DNA from: Lachnospiraceae bacterium
GTDB lineage: Bacteria; Bacillota; Clostridia; Lachnospirales; Lachnospiraceae
NCBI GenBank assembly: GCA_029063085.1
Contig: JAIDOW010000049.1
Span: 1 to 39,979, forward strand
DNA length: 39,979 nucleotides
Direction of reading: 5' to 3'
The notes beneath the pieces are model-generated. The model saw nothing but the letters and a program-made list of their open reading frames with translations, made no database searches and had not been told where the DNA came from. Shown here one piece after another: positions 23,087 through 31,330 of the stretch. The position numbers were made by a program, and so were the translations under genes. Every line of letters begins with the position of its first letter. Position 1 is the stretch's first letter.

Positions 23087-23704
23087 TTACCTTTTCGGTA
23101 AAAACAGACCATTCCAGCCTGATAAAAGATAAACAACGATTTCTCCAATATGCCTGACTGCCTTTTCCTCGTCCTGTTCATGGGTAAGCAAATGGATAAA
23201 AGAATCAATCTGGATATGTGACAGCCAGTGAATCATATAATGATCCGGTTTCTGGATACCAAACCTCTCTGCCATCCGCTCCGCCAGCGTATTATAATGT
23301 TCTTCTATTCTATCAGCAAACCGGCTCGTGATATCCTCATAAGCACTTCCCTGGCTTTTTGTCAAAAGAATCTGAAAGATATCATAGTTCTGGTACATAA
23401 AATGTACAATCTCCCTTGCCGCCTTGATATCCGCCGAATCATCCTGTATTGATACAAATGGCGATTCCATATTCATTTCTTCCAAAAAATGTGACTGTAT
23501 CCTCGAAATCAATTCTTTTAACGGTTCTTCCACAAGATTTTTTAATAAATCTTCTTTATCCTGAAAGAAAAAATACAAGGCACCGGTTGTTACCCCTGCA
23601 TTTTTGCAGATAGCACGCAAGGAGGCTTTCATATAGCCTTTTTCAAGGAACTCCTGCTTTGCACTGTCAAGAAGCTTTATTCTCGTTTCCTTATCCTCGC
23701 CCAA
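23087..23704 (-). CDS. TetR/AcrR-family transcriptional repressor
   Basis: The 205-residue protein has the N-terminal TetR helix-turn-helix (about residues 10-55: LDSAKQEFLEKGYMKASLRA, then GVTTGALYFFFQDKEDL) and a helical ligand-binding domain. The start is TTG, with GGGAGG eight bases before it. It lies directly upstream of the ABC exporter genes on the same strand. Identical half-sites occur in front of the ABC ATPase (twice) and in front of this gene (once), so it probably represses both itself and the exporter and responds to the exported compound. Confidence 0.93.
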   Translation of the reverse strand: MGEDKETRIKLLDSAKQEFLEKGYMKASLRAICKNAGVTTGALYFFFQDKEDLLKNLVEEPLKELISRIQSHFLEEMNMESPFVSIQDDSADIKAAREIVHFMYQNYDIFQILLTKSQGSAYEDITSRFADRIEEHYNTLAERMAERFGIQKPDHYMIHWLSHIQIDSFIHLLTHEQDEEKAVRHIGEIVVYLLSGWNGLFLPKR

Positions 23705-23722
23705 CCAATCCGCCTCCCTTCA

Positions 23723-23739
23723 ACATAACGCTGTTATCT
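23723..23739. promoter_or_regulatory. TetR operator, site 3 (autoregulatory)
   Basis: ACATAAC, GCT, GTTATCT has the core of sites 1 and 2 with one mismatched arm position. It lies 18 bases upstream of the TetR start codon, where it would block transcription. Confidence 0.75.
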
Positions 23740-23845
23740 TAGGCTTTAGTGTACTTTATCTTTCAAGTCTTGTCAATAGTTTTTAAAAATATCCCAGGGC
23801 AGCAATGTCCTAAGATTTAACACTGTAAAAGCATTTACACTTTTC

Positions 23846-25261
23846 TTACTTCTCAGAACTCACTGCATTGTTTCTTGTTCCAAAAATGGAAATCATTATC
23901 AACACCAGTGAACCGACCGCCATCCAGAAGAAAGACATATTCATACCGTGCATTAGTGCATTATCCCCATAATCTTTTACAGAACCTGCACTTACCACAG
24001 TCATAATCCCAACAAATACTGCTGAACCAATGGAGCCGGCAATAGTTCGGAAAGAGGTCAGGAGAGAGGACGCATCCGCCACCTTTTTAGGCGTCACATT
24101 ACTGGTGCCCCATGTCAACAGAGGCATCATCAGACTGCCGATGGAAATATTGCGGATTACATTAAAACCAGCTGCAACCCAGATAGGCGTGTTCATGGTA
24201 AGAAAAAACATTCCGATATTGCTGACCAGCAGAGCAGCAGAACCAGCCATAAAAATCTTTTTGATTCCCATTTTATCGTACAGTCTTCCAGCAAACGGGC
24301 TTACAACCGCAGTTGCAAAAGAACCCGGCAACGTAACCAGACCAGAAACAACAGCAGAATAACCCATGACACTTTGGACATACAATGGCATCATCACAGA
24401 TGAACCCATCATCACTAAATAAAGAACCATACTGGAAACCACACTGATTGCATAATTCCAATTGCTCAAAATTTTCACATCAAGAAAGGGCTTTTCCAAT
24501 CCACATTGGCGAATAATGAAAAGTGCACAGGTCACAGCACCTATCAGAAGAGGAATCCCCGCCTGAATGCTAATCAGTCCGAAGCTGCTGATATTTCCGA
24601 TACCCAGAGTAATGCCGCCAAAAGCGAAGATACTTTCCACAAAAGAAAGCATATCAAATTTTTTATCCTGAATTTCCAGCACATCTTCAAAAACGATACC
24701 AGAGACAACCAGAGAAATTATCATAATTACCATAACCAGATAGAAAATAGATTTCCAACCAAAAGCATCTATCATCAGCCCCGCAACTGTAGGCGCAATA
24801 ATGGGCGCAGCTGTTGTAGCCAGACCATAAGTACCCATCATCGTTCCCTTTTTTTCAACGGGATAAACTGTCAAAATAATGACCTGTGCCGCAGATACCA
24901 AAACACCATTGCCGCAGGCCTGAAGTACTCTGCCCACCATCATAAATCCAAAGTTTCCTGAAAAAATACTGAATAAAAGACCCGCAATAAAACAGCCAAT
25001 TCCGGTCATATACAGCTTTTTGGTAGGAAAACGAGTAATCAGGAAAGCCGTCAGAGGCATAACCATTCCCATAACAAGGGAATAGCCACTGGTAACCCAC
25101 TGGCCAATGGAAGTGCCGACTCCATAATATTCCACCAAACTAGGCAGTGCCGTGGTCATCGCCGTTGACAGAATGGATGTCGCAATACCTGAGACCACAA
25201 GGTTGATAAAAATAAAAGTGCGTCTCTCGTTCGTTAATTGTATAATTTTCTTATTCTCCAT
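23846..25261 (-). CDS. DHA2-family MFS drug efflux transporter (EmrB/QacA type)
   Basis: The 471-residue integral membrane protein has about 14 transmembrane helices. It shows the DHA2 features near the start (ILSTAMTTALPSLVEYYGVG, QWVTSGYSLVMGMVMPL) and motif C in helix 5 (GLATTAAPIIAPTVAG). These proton-coupled exporters remove multiple toxic compounds. The gene overlaps the end of the MarR-family gene by 11 bases, a common local-control pair. The substrate cannot be predicted. Confidence 0.95.
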   Translation of the reverse strand: MENKKIIQLTNERRTFIFINLVVSGIATSILSTAMTTALPSLVEYYGVGTSIGQWVTSGYSLVMGMVMPLTAFLITRFPTKKLYMTGIGCFIAGLLFSIFSGNFGFMMVGRVLQACGNGVLVSAAQVIILTVYPVEKKGTMMGTYGLATTAAPIIAPTVAGLMIDAFGWKSIFYLVMVIMIISLVVSGIVFEDVLEIQDKKFDMLSFVESIFAFGGITLGIGNISSFGLISIQAGIPLLIGAVTCALFIIRQCGLEKPFLDVKILSNWNYAISVVSSMVLYLVMMGSSVMMPLYVQSVMGYSAVVSGLVTLPGSFATAVVSPFAGRLYDKMGIKKIFMAGSAALLVSNIGMFFLTMNTPIWVAAGFNVIRNISIGSLMMPLLTWGTSNVTPKKVADASSLLTSFRTIAGSIGSAVFVGIMTVVSAGSVKDYGDNALMHGMNMSFFWMAVGSLVLIMISIFGTRNNAVSSEK

Positions 25262-25724
25262 GGAAATCCTCCATTCTATGCCAAACTTTTTGACTGATAT
25301 TTTCCATCATCTGTTCCATTGTCTTCTCTGCCTGCCGAATATCCAACGGTAGAATATTGGAACACAAAGCACTATAAAAGCTGCTATGTATCTCCTTAAT
25401 CCGCCTGGCAGCCGGAACAGCCTTGTCCGTTAAATAGAGCAGCTTGCTCCGCTTGTCATTTTCACTCCTGACAATCCTGATATATCCAATCTCTTTCAAC
25501 TTCTTAATTACCTTTGTCAGCGTGGCTTTATCAACCCGGATGCACTCTACCATCTCCTGTGCAGTTGCTCCCGGATGGTCATAGATGTATTCAACATAAA
25601 ACTGTTGTCCCCATCCAATTTCAAACTCCGCCAAACCATGGTCATAATACATCTTCATCAGCCGGTCCAGAATTGAAATGCAGCGTCCAAAATTCGAAAA
25701 ATTATTATTTATATACGTACTCAT
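25251..25724 (-). CDS. MarR-family transcriptional regulator
   Basis: From the ATG at 25,724 (AAAGGAGG upstream) the product has 157 residues with a MarR winged helix: GATAQEMVECIRVDKATLTK, then IKKLKEIGYIRIVRSENDKR as the wing. MarR proteins are dimeric repressors released by small phenolic or drug ligands. It leads the transcript that continues into the DHA2 transporter with an 11-base overlap, so it likely represses its own operon. A near-palindrome overlaps the -35 of a candidate promoter at 25,764-25,792. Confidence 0.94.
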   Translation of the reverse strand: MSTYINNNFSNFGRCISILDRLMKMYYDHGLAEFEIGWGQQFYVEYIYDHPGATAQEMVECIRVDKATLTKVIKKLKEIGYIRIVRSENDKRSKLLYLTDKAVPAARRIKEIHSSFYSALCSNILPLDIRQAEKTMEQMMENISQKVWHRMEDFHGE

Positions 25725-25763
25725 GCTATGAGCCTCCTTTACAAGCAAGCTAATGCTTTCCAT

Positions 25764-25792
25764 ACTTTACCACAAAAAGGTGGCGTACGCAA
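25764..25792 (-). promoter_or_regulatory. Candidate promoter and operator of the marR-efflux operon
   Basis: On the minus strand TTGCGT (25,792-25,787), a 17-base spacer and TAAAGT (25,769-25,764) form a moderate promoter. The -35 is part of a 12-base near-palindrome, TTGCGTACGCCA, and CCAC/GTGG repeats lie in the spacer, as for a MarR operator. Confidence 0.5.
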
Positions 25793-25882
25793 CTATATTA
25801 TTATACTTACTTTAATTGCTCCAAAAGATTATCGTATAATAAAATAAGCACCAGAAATTGAATTGCATAAAGGAAGATAACC

Positions 25883-25969
25883 GTGAGCAACTACAACAAT
25901 GAGAATCACGATTTGCGAGTTTCTCACGTTCGCGGCGGTGACAATCGGAATATAGGCATTCCCTCTTAG
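25883..25969 (+). CDS. Possible 28-residue peptide
   Basis: A GTG-initiated frame with AAAGGAAG upstream encodes a polar peptide beginning SNYNNENHDLRVSHVRGGDN and ending IGIPS. It is the only rightward frame in this gap and has no hydrophobic segment. It may be a gene remnant, or not a gene. The rest of the 25,725-26,068 gap holds the marR promoter on one side and the terminator of the coiled-coil gene on the other. Confidence 0.3.
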   Translation: MSNYNNENHDLRVSHVRGGDNRNIGIPS

Positions 25970-25983
25970 CTTACGCCTTCCAC

Positions 25984-26024
25984 GCAAAAAACAGCCCGCA
26001 ACATCTATAAAAATGCTACGGACT
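25984..26024 (-). terminator. Intrinsic terminator of the coiled-coil gene
   Basis: On the minus strand AGTCCGTAGCAT (26,024-26,013) pairs with ATGTTGCGGGCT (26,004-25,993) through 12 positions, three of them G-U, and a run of six U follows. It lies 45 bases after the stop at 26,069. Confidence 0.85.
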
Positions 26025-26068
26025 ATTTATTGCCTTCCTATTATGATATGAATGGAACCCGATATACT

Positions 26069-27142
26069 CTATACCGTATCATTCACTGCTGCACCCTTTA
26101 AATCCTCCTGTAAAAGGCTTAACTTATCCAGTAAATCCTTAATCTTCTGATCGATCTCTGCGGATTTATCAGCCCCATCGCTGATTTCACCCAATATATC
26201 GCCATTGATCTGATTCTGCATAGATACCTGACCTCGGTTCTTTGCTTTTGCTATCTGCTCTTCCACATGTTCCTGCGTGTTTTCCTGTGCCTTTTGAAGC
26301 ATAATCTCCCGTTCCAGTTCCTTTGCTTCCCTGACAGCTTCTTCCTTCTCTTCTTCCTTCTTCTCCTCTGCCTTTTCCTTCTGCTCTTCTTTTGCTTCCT
26401 CTATCTTTTCGTCGATATGCTCCTTTGATTCGTTATAGAGGTCGGATATCATATCCTTCCTTGCAGCCTCCAGATACTTTGCAGCATTTTTTGCTGCATC
26501 TTTCATAGGATGCTTCTTCATACGCTGCATATCCGTATTCTTAATCGTATCCTCTTCTATCGCAATCTCTTTCTCATTATCTGCCATCACACCCTGCAAT
26601 TCTTCTGCCGCCTCGTCTAATGAAAGAACCCTTTCCTGATATTCGGTAAGTCCCTGCTCGGTAATCTTTTCGTATCGTTCCTGTTCCTCTTTTGTCAGCT
26701 TATCTTTGGCAAACGGATCCTTGGAATTGCGGACCTTACGAACCAGTTCCAAATCCTTCTGCTCCTGGCTATCCTCTGTCAGTCCATACTGTTCCATAAG
26801 ATTATCCTGCATATCCTCAATATCCTTCAGACCAGACTTTGCTTTCTCATTCTGACGTTTCATCTCTTCAATATGCTGCTCTCTTGCCTTTTGCTCCACA
26901 TCTGTTTTCATATCGGCATCAAACACATCCTTAAGCATTTTCATAGCTTCTTTCTGTGCTCTCTGCTTCTTGGCAAGAATACTGTCCTGCCCCATATTCA
27001 AATCTCCTGCAAAAACTGTGGAATTTTTCTTCTTACTCCCAGCCTGTTCTTTCAGACTGTCTGCATCCAGTCTTCCTGCCCGATTTGCATTCACTGTAAA
27101 CATACCCTGACTATTTCCCTGTATTCCTGTTAATTTGTTCAT
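26069..27142 (-). CDS. Unknown soluble coiled-coil protein, Lys/Glu-rich
   Basis: From the ATG at 27,142 (GGGAGG upstream; the longer frame is rejected) the product has 357 residues. It has no signal or transmembrane segment. The start (NKLTGIQGNSQGMFTVNANR) looks disordered. From about residue 60 to 330 it is almost continuously charged helix with heptad-like patterns, notably a Glu/Lys/Ala block near 240-300 (EEAKEEQKEKAEEKKEEEKE). It is followed by its own terminator and is divergent from the spore coat genes. A structural or spore-related role is possible but not shown. Confidence 0.75.
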   Translation of the reverse strand: MNKLTGIQGNSQGMFTVNANRAGRLDADSLKEQAGSKKKNSTVFAGDLNMGQDSILAKKQRAQKEAMKMLKDVFDADMKTDVEQKAREQHIEEMKRQNEKAKSGLKDIEDMQDNLMEQYGLTEDSQEQKDLELVRKVRNSKDPFAKDKLTKEEQERYEKITEQGLTEYQERVLSLDEAAEELQGVMADNEKEIAIEEDTIKNTDMQRMKKHPMKDAAKNAAKYLEAARKDMISDLYNESKEHIDEKIEEAKEEQKEKAEEKKEEEKEEAVREAKELEREIMLQKAQENTQEHVEEQIAKAKNRGQVSMQNQINGDILGEISDGADKSAEIDQKIKDLLDKLSLLQEDLKGAAVNDTV

Positions 27143-27320
27143 ATCTCTTTCCTCCCTGACTGTACTTACCAGCTTCCATGCTTTATAAATACTATACAAT
27201 ATATATCGGAAATTGAAAAGAACTTCTGCACTAAATTGCACAAACAGACTATTTTAGAATCTTTTTTATCCATACATACTATAATAAACGAAAAAAACGA
27301 CAGGTATATTTTTCTTTTTT

Positions 27321-27396
27321 TTGTCTATACTACCACATATCAAGTAGACAATTCCAAAGTTCTGTTTTTCATGATATAGAATTTAACAATTGTCTA
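27321..27396. repeat. Three TTGTCTA repeats upstream of the spore coat genes
   Basis: TTGTCTA occurs at 27,321-27,327 and 27,390-27,396 in the same orientation and inverted as TAGACAA at 27,345-27,351. All lie in the 281-bp divergent gap (27,143-27,423). They could bind a sporulation regulator; no clear vegetative promoter was found near them. Confidence 0.5.
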
Positions 27397-27423
27397 TCTA
27401 TAAAAATAAAAAGGAGAGTCCAA

Positions 27424-27609
27424 ATGAGTCAATTATCAGAAAAAGAATTATCTGCACTACATGATTTATTATCTGAAGAAGAATTGCTGGTAAAGAAATT
27501 CCAGATGCTGGCAAGCCATGCTACAGATACTAATGTAAGAGAAGAAATGGAAGAAATTTCCCAAAGACACCAGTCACATTTTAATAAACTTTATAACCAT
27601 TTAAGTTAG
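27424..27609 (+). CDS. Small spore coat-like protein
   Basis: The 61-residue protein is a helical hairpin rich in Glu, Leu and His (LSEEELLVKKFQMLASHATD), resembling the short companions of CotF in Clostridia, which share the ferritin-like two-helix fold. AGGAGAG precedes the ATG. It lies nine bases upstream of the CotF-like gene, so the two form an operon. It would be expected in the mother cell during sporulation; that timing is inferred from the family. Confidence 0.75.
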   Translation: MSQLSEKELSALHDLLSEEELLVKKFQMLASHATDTNVREEMEEISQRHQSHFNKLYNHLS

Positions 27610-27618
27610 GAGGGTACT

Positions 27619-27885
27619 ATGGACTTATATCAGGAAAAAGAAATTTTAGGTGATGCTTTAGCTGCCCAGAAAGCCGCTACTAATTTGTTTAACACCTTCT
27701 CCAATGAATGTGTGCACGAGGGGCTTCGCTCAACCATGTTAGACATCTTAGCCGATGAACACACGATGCAGCAGGACGTTTTTTCCTCCATGCATGAAAG
27801 AGGATTCTATCCAACACCAGATGCTGAACAGAGCAAGATTGACGAAACAAAACAGAAATATTCATGCTCTTATAAACCACTTTAA
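27619..27885 (+). CDS. CotF-family spore coat protein
   Basis: The 88-residue protein has the Coat F domain pattern: LGDALAAQKAATNLFNTFSN, then LRSTMLDILADEHTMQQDVF, and a C-terminal MHERGFYPTPDAEQSKID. These are the paired helices and the terminal HERGWYP-like signature of clostridial CotF proteins. AGGAGG lies seven bases before the ATG. With its smaller companion upstream it marks a spore-forming organism. Confidence 0.9.
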   Translation: MDLYQEKEILGDALAAQKAATNLFNTFSNECVHEGLRSTMLDILADEHTMQQDVFSSMHERGFYPTPDAEQSKIDETKQKYSCSYKPL

Positions 27886-27968
27886 TATCAGGGATTTTAT
27901 AATATCTGATACGGAAAATGTTTTATAACTAGAGTACAACGTGTGCATAAAAAGCAGCGTATTTAGAA

Positions 27969-28001
27969 ACTGCGGTCAGAGACTCCTTCTCCGGCCGCAG
28001 T
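27969..28001. terminator. Hairpin between coat and SUFU genes, possible terminator
   Basis: ACTGCGG (27,969-27,975) and CCGCAGT (27,995-28,001) are perfect arms with a further GAG/CTC pairing inside. On the minus strand only TTTCTAAAT follows, so it is a weak terminator candidate for the SUFU gene. Confidence 0.45.
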
Positions 28002-28038
28002 AAAAAAATAATGATATTGGCATATTACATCTACATAA

Positions 28039-28731
28039 TTACGATACACAGTAATTCTTTCTCTTAATATTTAAAATGGGGACTATATCCTCATCACTAA
28101 ACAGCTCCAATAACTCCTCCATCGAATGCTCCATTTTATATTCCAGCTCTTCCTGATAGAGTGGAAATAACTGATAAAAATTAATCTTTTTTCCGGAACT
28201 TAACCTTAAATCCAGATTTTCATACAGTAAGTTGCATGCATTTACCAAAAGCAGGCTATTAAGCTCTGTATTCTCTGCAAAAGGCTCCTTCTCCTCATTG
28301 CCATGAACCGTGTGACCATATCCCAGCCATGTATCATACTCAATCGGCAGCCTTCCCAATATCTTTAAATAGCGGATTGGCCAGTAATCCTTTTCATCCG
28401 GTGATTCAATATTCCAGTACTTTGGCAGATATAATACCAGTTCCGCATGCTCCAATTCGTACTCCTTTAAATCCTTAGGCACATTCATGGAATACGCTCC
28501 CATCCCCATGGTGATCAGCTTATAATAATTATCCTCTGCTGTTGGCGGCACAATGATTATATCCAAATGAATATCCGGAGAAACAATCTCGTGTAATACC
28601 TTCTCAAAAGGACCAAAATTCTCTTGTATAAAAGCCTCATACTCATCCAGTTCTTTTTCGGAATACAAATACATGTCATCCATTGTCGCCTTTTTACCCA
28701 TTTTTTCTTTCAGCTTATCAAACAACCCCAT
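28039..28731 (-). CDS. Suppressor-of-fused (SUFU) domain protein
   Basis: The 230-residue cytoplasmic protein has the bacterial SUFU fold: IHLDIIIVPPTAEDNYYKLI, then TMGMGAYSMNVPKD, ELVLYLPKYWNI and WPIRYLKILGRLPIEYDTWL. In bacteria, SUFU-domain proteins are often immunity proteins of polymorphic toxin systems, but many are lone genes without known function. No toxin gene is recognisable beside it. It lies 28 bases downstream of porB on the same strand and may be carried on the same transcript. Confidence 0.9.
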   Translation of the reverse strand: MGLFDKLKEKMGKKATMDDMYLYSEKELDEYEAFIQENFGPFEKVLHEIVSPDIHLDIIIVPPTAEDNYYKLITMGMGAYSMNVPKDLKEYELEHAELVLYLPKYWNIESPDEKDYWPIRYLKILGRLPIEYDTWLGYGHTVHGNEEKEPFAENTELNSLLLVNACNLLYENLDLRLSSGKKINFYQLFPLYQEELEYKMEHSMEELLELFSDEDIVPILNIKRKNYCVS

Positions 28732-28759
28732 TTTATTCCCCTCTTTTTATTATAATCCT

Positions 28760-29695
28760 TTAATACCTTGAACATTTGAACTGAAGTTCTTCCCACCTTC
28801 TGTCCACTTCCTCCTGAAACTGGACAATCAGGTCTTCATTTCCCTTTTTAAACAGATGCTTGAACCTTCCCTGCGGTCTTAGAAAATCCTCAATCGGAAG
28901 CTTTTTCTTGGGCTCATAATTAAGAATCCACTTGCCATGGTCTACCTCAAACAGAGGCCAGTAGCAGGTCTCTACTCCTAATTTGCAGATTTCCATAATA
29001 TCCTCTGTAGGATATCTCCATCCTCTCGGACACGGAGCCATTACATTTAAGAAACATGCACCTTCTGTATAAATCGCCTTCTCTGCCTTAGTATGTAAGT
29101 CCTTGAAATTACCGAGCAGCGTTGATTGTCCTACATAAGGGACATCATGGGCAGCAATAATAGATGCCAGATCCTTACGGTTCTGCATTTTACCATTGGA
29201 CTGGCTTCCTACTGGCGTTGTAGTCGTATCTGCATACATCGGAGTTGCAGAAGAACGCTGGATGCCTGTATTCATATAAGCCCCATTGTCATAGCATACA
29301 TAAACAAAATCATGATTCCTCTCCATGGCACCTGATAGCGACTGAAAACCGATATCATAAGTTCCCCCATCTCCGCCAAAGGTAATAAATTTATAATCAT
29401 CCTTTATCTTCCCTTTTCGCTTTAACACATTGTAAGCCGTCTCCACACCTCCCATGGTTGCCCCTGCATTTTCAAATGCATTATGAATGTAGCTGTCCTC
29501 GTAAGATGTATATGGATACATAAAGGTAGATACTTCCAGACATCCCGTTGCATTTCCAATGACTGCTTTATCTCCTTCATGCAGAGCACGGAGCACCGCA
29601 CGGACTGCAATGGTTCCGCCACATCCAGCACACATTCTGTGACCAGGAGCCAAACGTTCCGGTTTATTCATTTCTTCTTTAAAATTATAACTCAT
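28760..29695 (-). CDS. porB: Pyruvate/2-oxoacid:ferredoxin oxidoreductase, beta subunit
   Basis: This is the thiamine diphosphate-binding subunit of the complex that oxidatively decarboxylates pyruvate (or a related 2-oxoacid) to acyl-CoA with ferredoxin reduction. The 311-residue protein has MCAGCGG and the later ATGCLEVS and APCPRGW cysteines, which bind a [4Fe-4S] cluster. It also has the diphosphate motif GGDGGTYDIGFQSLSGAMER with YDNGAYMNTG. AGGAGG lies nine bases before the chosen ATG; a second ATG two codons earlier is too close to it. It follows porA by 14 bases. The YMNTG and GDGGTYDIG features favour pyruvate as substrate. Confidence 0.93.
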   Translation of the reverse strand: MSYNFKEEMNKPERLAPGHRMCAGCGGTIAVRAVLRALHEGDKAVIGNATGCLEVSTFMYPYTSYEDSYIHNAFENAGATMGGVETAYNVLKRKGKIKDDYKFITFGGDGGTYDIGFQSLSGAMERNHDFVYVCYDNGAYMNTGIQRSSATPMYADTTTTPVGSQSNGKMQNRKDLASIIAAHDVPYVGQSTLLGNFKDLHTKAEKAIYTEGACFLNVMAPCPRGWRYPTEDIMEICKLGVETCYWPLFEVDHGKWILNYEPKKKLPIEDFLRPQGRFKHLFKKGNEDLIVQFQEEVDRRWEELQFKCSRY

Positions 29696-29709
29696 TTTCA
29701 TTTGCCTCC

Positions 29710-30891
29710 TTACCCTCTAAGTCCTATGTAACGGTATTCTTCAAGCGGCTTACCGTCTTTGTCATATGCCTGTAATGCTTTATAAATCTCCTCTGCTTCT
29801 TCCACTGTAAAATCCCTACCGCCTAAACCGTAAATGAGATTAAATGCCTTTACATCCTTTGCGTAATCATATAAAGCTGCCTTAATCTCGGCACCTAACG
29901 GTCCCCCTTTGCCCCGGAAGCCCTCACTTCTATCCATAATGGCAACAGCCTTACAGTTTTTAAGGGCTGCTGCAATCTCTTCATCAGGGAACGGACGGAA
30001 TACCCTTAATTTCAACAGACCAGCTTTGATTCCCTGTTCTCTTAATGCATCCACCGCATCCTTTGTAGTTCCTGCCGCAGAACCAATCATGATCAGGGCA
30101 TAGTCTGCATCCTCAAGGCGGTACTCTTCAAAAAAGCCATAACCTCTTCCTGATATTTCACCAAATTCCTTCCCAACCTCTAAAATAACCTGCTTTGCAT
30201 TCTGCATTGCCGTATTTTGTGCCATCTTTGTTTCCATATAGTAGTTGGAAACGGCATATGGTCCTAAGGACATAGGCTGGTCAGCATTTAACAGGAAATT
30301 CTCCGGCTCATATTCACCCACAAATTTTTTCACCTTGTCATCTTCCAATAACTCAATATTTTCTACTGCATGACTGGTGATAAATCCATCCTGGCAGATC
30401 ATGATCGGAAGCCTTACATCCTTATGCTCGGAAATGCGGTATGCCTGAATAAAGTTATCATATACCTCCTGATTGTTCTCTGCATAAATCTGAATAAATC
30501 CGGTATCCCTTGCACCCATGGAATCCGAATGGTCACAGTTAATATTGATCGGACCAGATAGAGCCCTGTTTACCAGACAAAGTGCCAGCGGTAAGCGGTT
30601 AGATGCCGCAACATAAAGCTCCTCCCACATCAGTGCAAGTCCACAGGAAGACGTAGCTGTCAGTGCCCTTGCTCCCGCTGCCGAAGCACCAATCGTCGCA
30701 CTCATGGAGCTGTGCTCACTTTCTACAGGAATAAAATCTGTATCCATCTCACCATTTGCAATATAATTTGCCACATACTGTGGAATCTCGGTGGACGGTG
30801 TAATTGGAAATGCAGGCATAACATCTGGATTTACCTGCTTTATCGCATAGGAAATGGCTTCATTTCCTGATAAACGTTCTCGAATTGCCAT
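29710..30891 (-). CDS. porA: Pyruvate/2-oxoacid:ferredoxin oxidoreductase, alpha subunit
   Basis: The 393-residue alpha subunit supplies the pyrimidine-binding half of the thiamine diphosphate site. It begins RERLSGNEAISYAIKQVNPD and has the typical AFPITPSTEIPQ motif, the ESEHSSMSATIGASAAGAR segment and a C-terminal transketolase-C-like domain (IMIGSAAGTTKDAVDALREQ, AIMDRSEGFRGKGGPL). The start at 30,891 is preceded by AAGGAGG; the longer frame is rejected. A 133-bp non-coding gap separates it from porD, unusual for this otherwise tight operon. Confidence 0.94.
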   Translation of the reverse strand: MAIRERLSGNEAISYAIKQVNPDVMPAFPITPSTEIPQYVANYIANGEMDTDFIPVESEHSSMSATIGASAAGARALTATSSCGLALMWEELYVAASNRLPLALCLVNRALSGPININCDHSDSMGARDTGFIQIYAENNQEVYDNFIQAYRISEHKDVRLPIMICQDGFITSHAVENIELLEDDKVKKFVGEYEPENFLLNADQPMSLGPYAVSNYYMETKMAQNTAMQNAKQVILEVGKEFGEISGRGYGFFEEYRLEDADYALIMIGSAAGTTKDAVDALREQGIKAGLLKLRVFRPFPDEEIAAALKNCKAVAIMDRSEGFRGKGGPLGAEIKAALYDYAKDVKAFNLIYGLGGRDFTVEEAEEIYKALQAYDKDGKPLEEYRYIGLRG

Positions 30892-31024
30892 CTTAAATGT
30901 TCCTCCTTCATATCTTGTAACCAATCACAACGTGATTGATTCCCGCAAACGACGAGCCAAGTAGCTGCTTGTGCTCCTATCCTGCTTCGCAAGATTTGTA
31001 TGGGCACAATTCCCCTTCTTTATA

Positions 31025-31330
31025 CTACTGACCCTCTTTCATAGAAATCGCATCAAAAGGGCACACCTTCGCACAAATGCCGCATCCCTTGCAATGGTCA
31101 TAATCAAAATCTTCTCTCTTACTGTCACAGACCGGAATGGAACTATCCGGGCATACCGGTACACACAACAGACACTGCTTGCATTTCTCACTATGAAAAA
31201 CCGGTGTCTGTGTTCTCCATTCTCCCGTATTAAATAATTTGGAAGTACCGGCAGCATAAATCTGGTTTCCTTCCGTAATATCCTGCCAGCTGCTTTTTTC
31301 CGTAATCTTTGTAATATCCGTTGCCGCCAT
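31025..31330 (-). CDS. porD: Pyruvate/2-oxoacid:ferredoxin oxidoreductase, delta (ferredoxin) subunit
   Basis: The 101-residue subunit carries two [4Fe-4S] clusters in CKQCLLCVPVCPDSSIPV and CKGCGICAKVCPFDAISM and passes electrons from the catalytic subunits to soluble ferredoxin. The N-terminal third has the conserved SWQDITEGN segment. Its ATG follows the porG stop directly (TAGATG), with a GAGGAGGTG ribosome site inside the end of porG, so translation is coupled. Confidence 0.95.
   Translation of the reverse strand: MAATDITKITEKSSWQDITEGNQIYAAGTSKLFNTGEWRTQTPVFHSEKCKQCLLCVPVCPDSSIPVCDSKREDFDYDHCKGCGICAKVCPFDAISMKEGQ

Noticed and set aside
24506-24961. 151-codon rightward frame opposite the DHA2 transporter
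   Set aside because: It is antisense to an unmistakable transporter and its Asn/His/Gln-rich composition is typical of such shadows.
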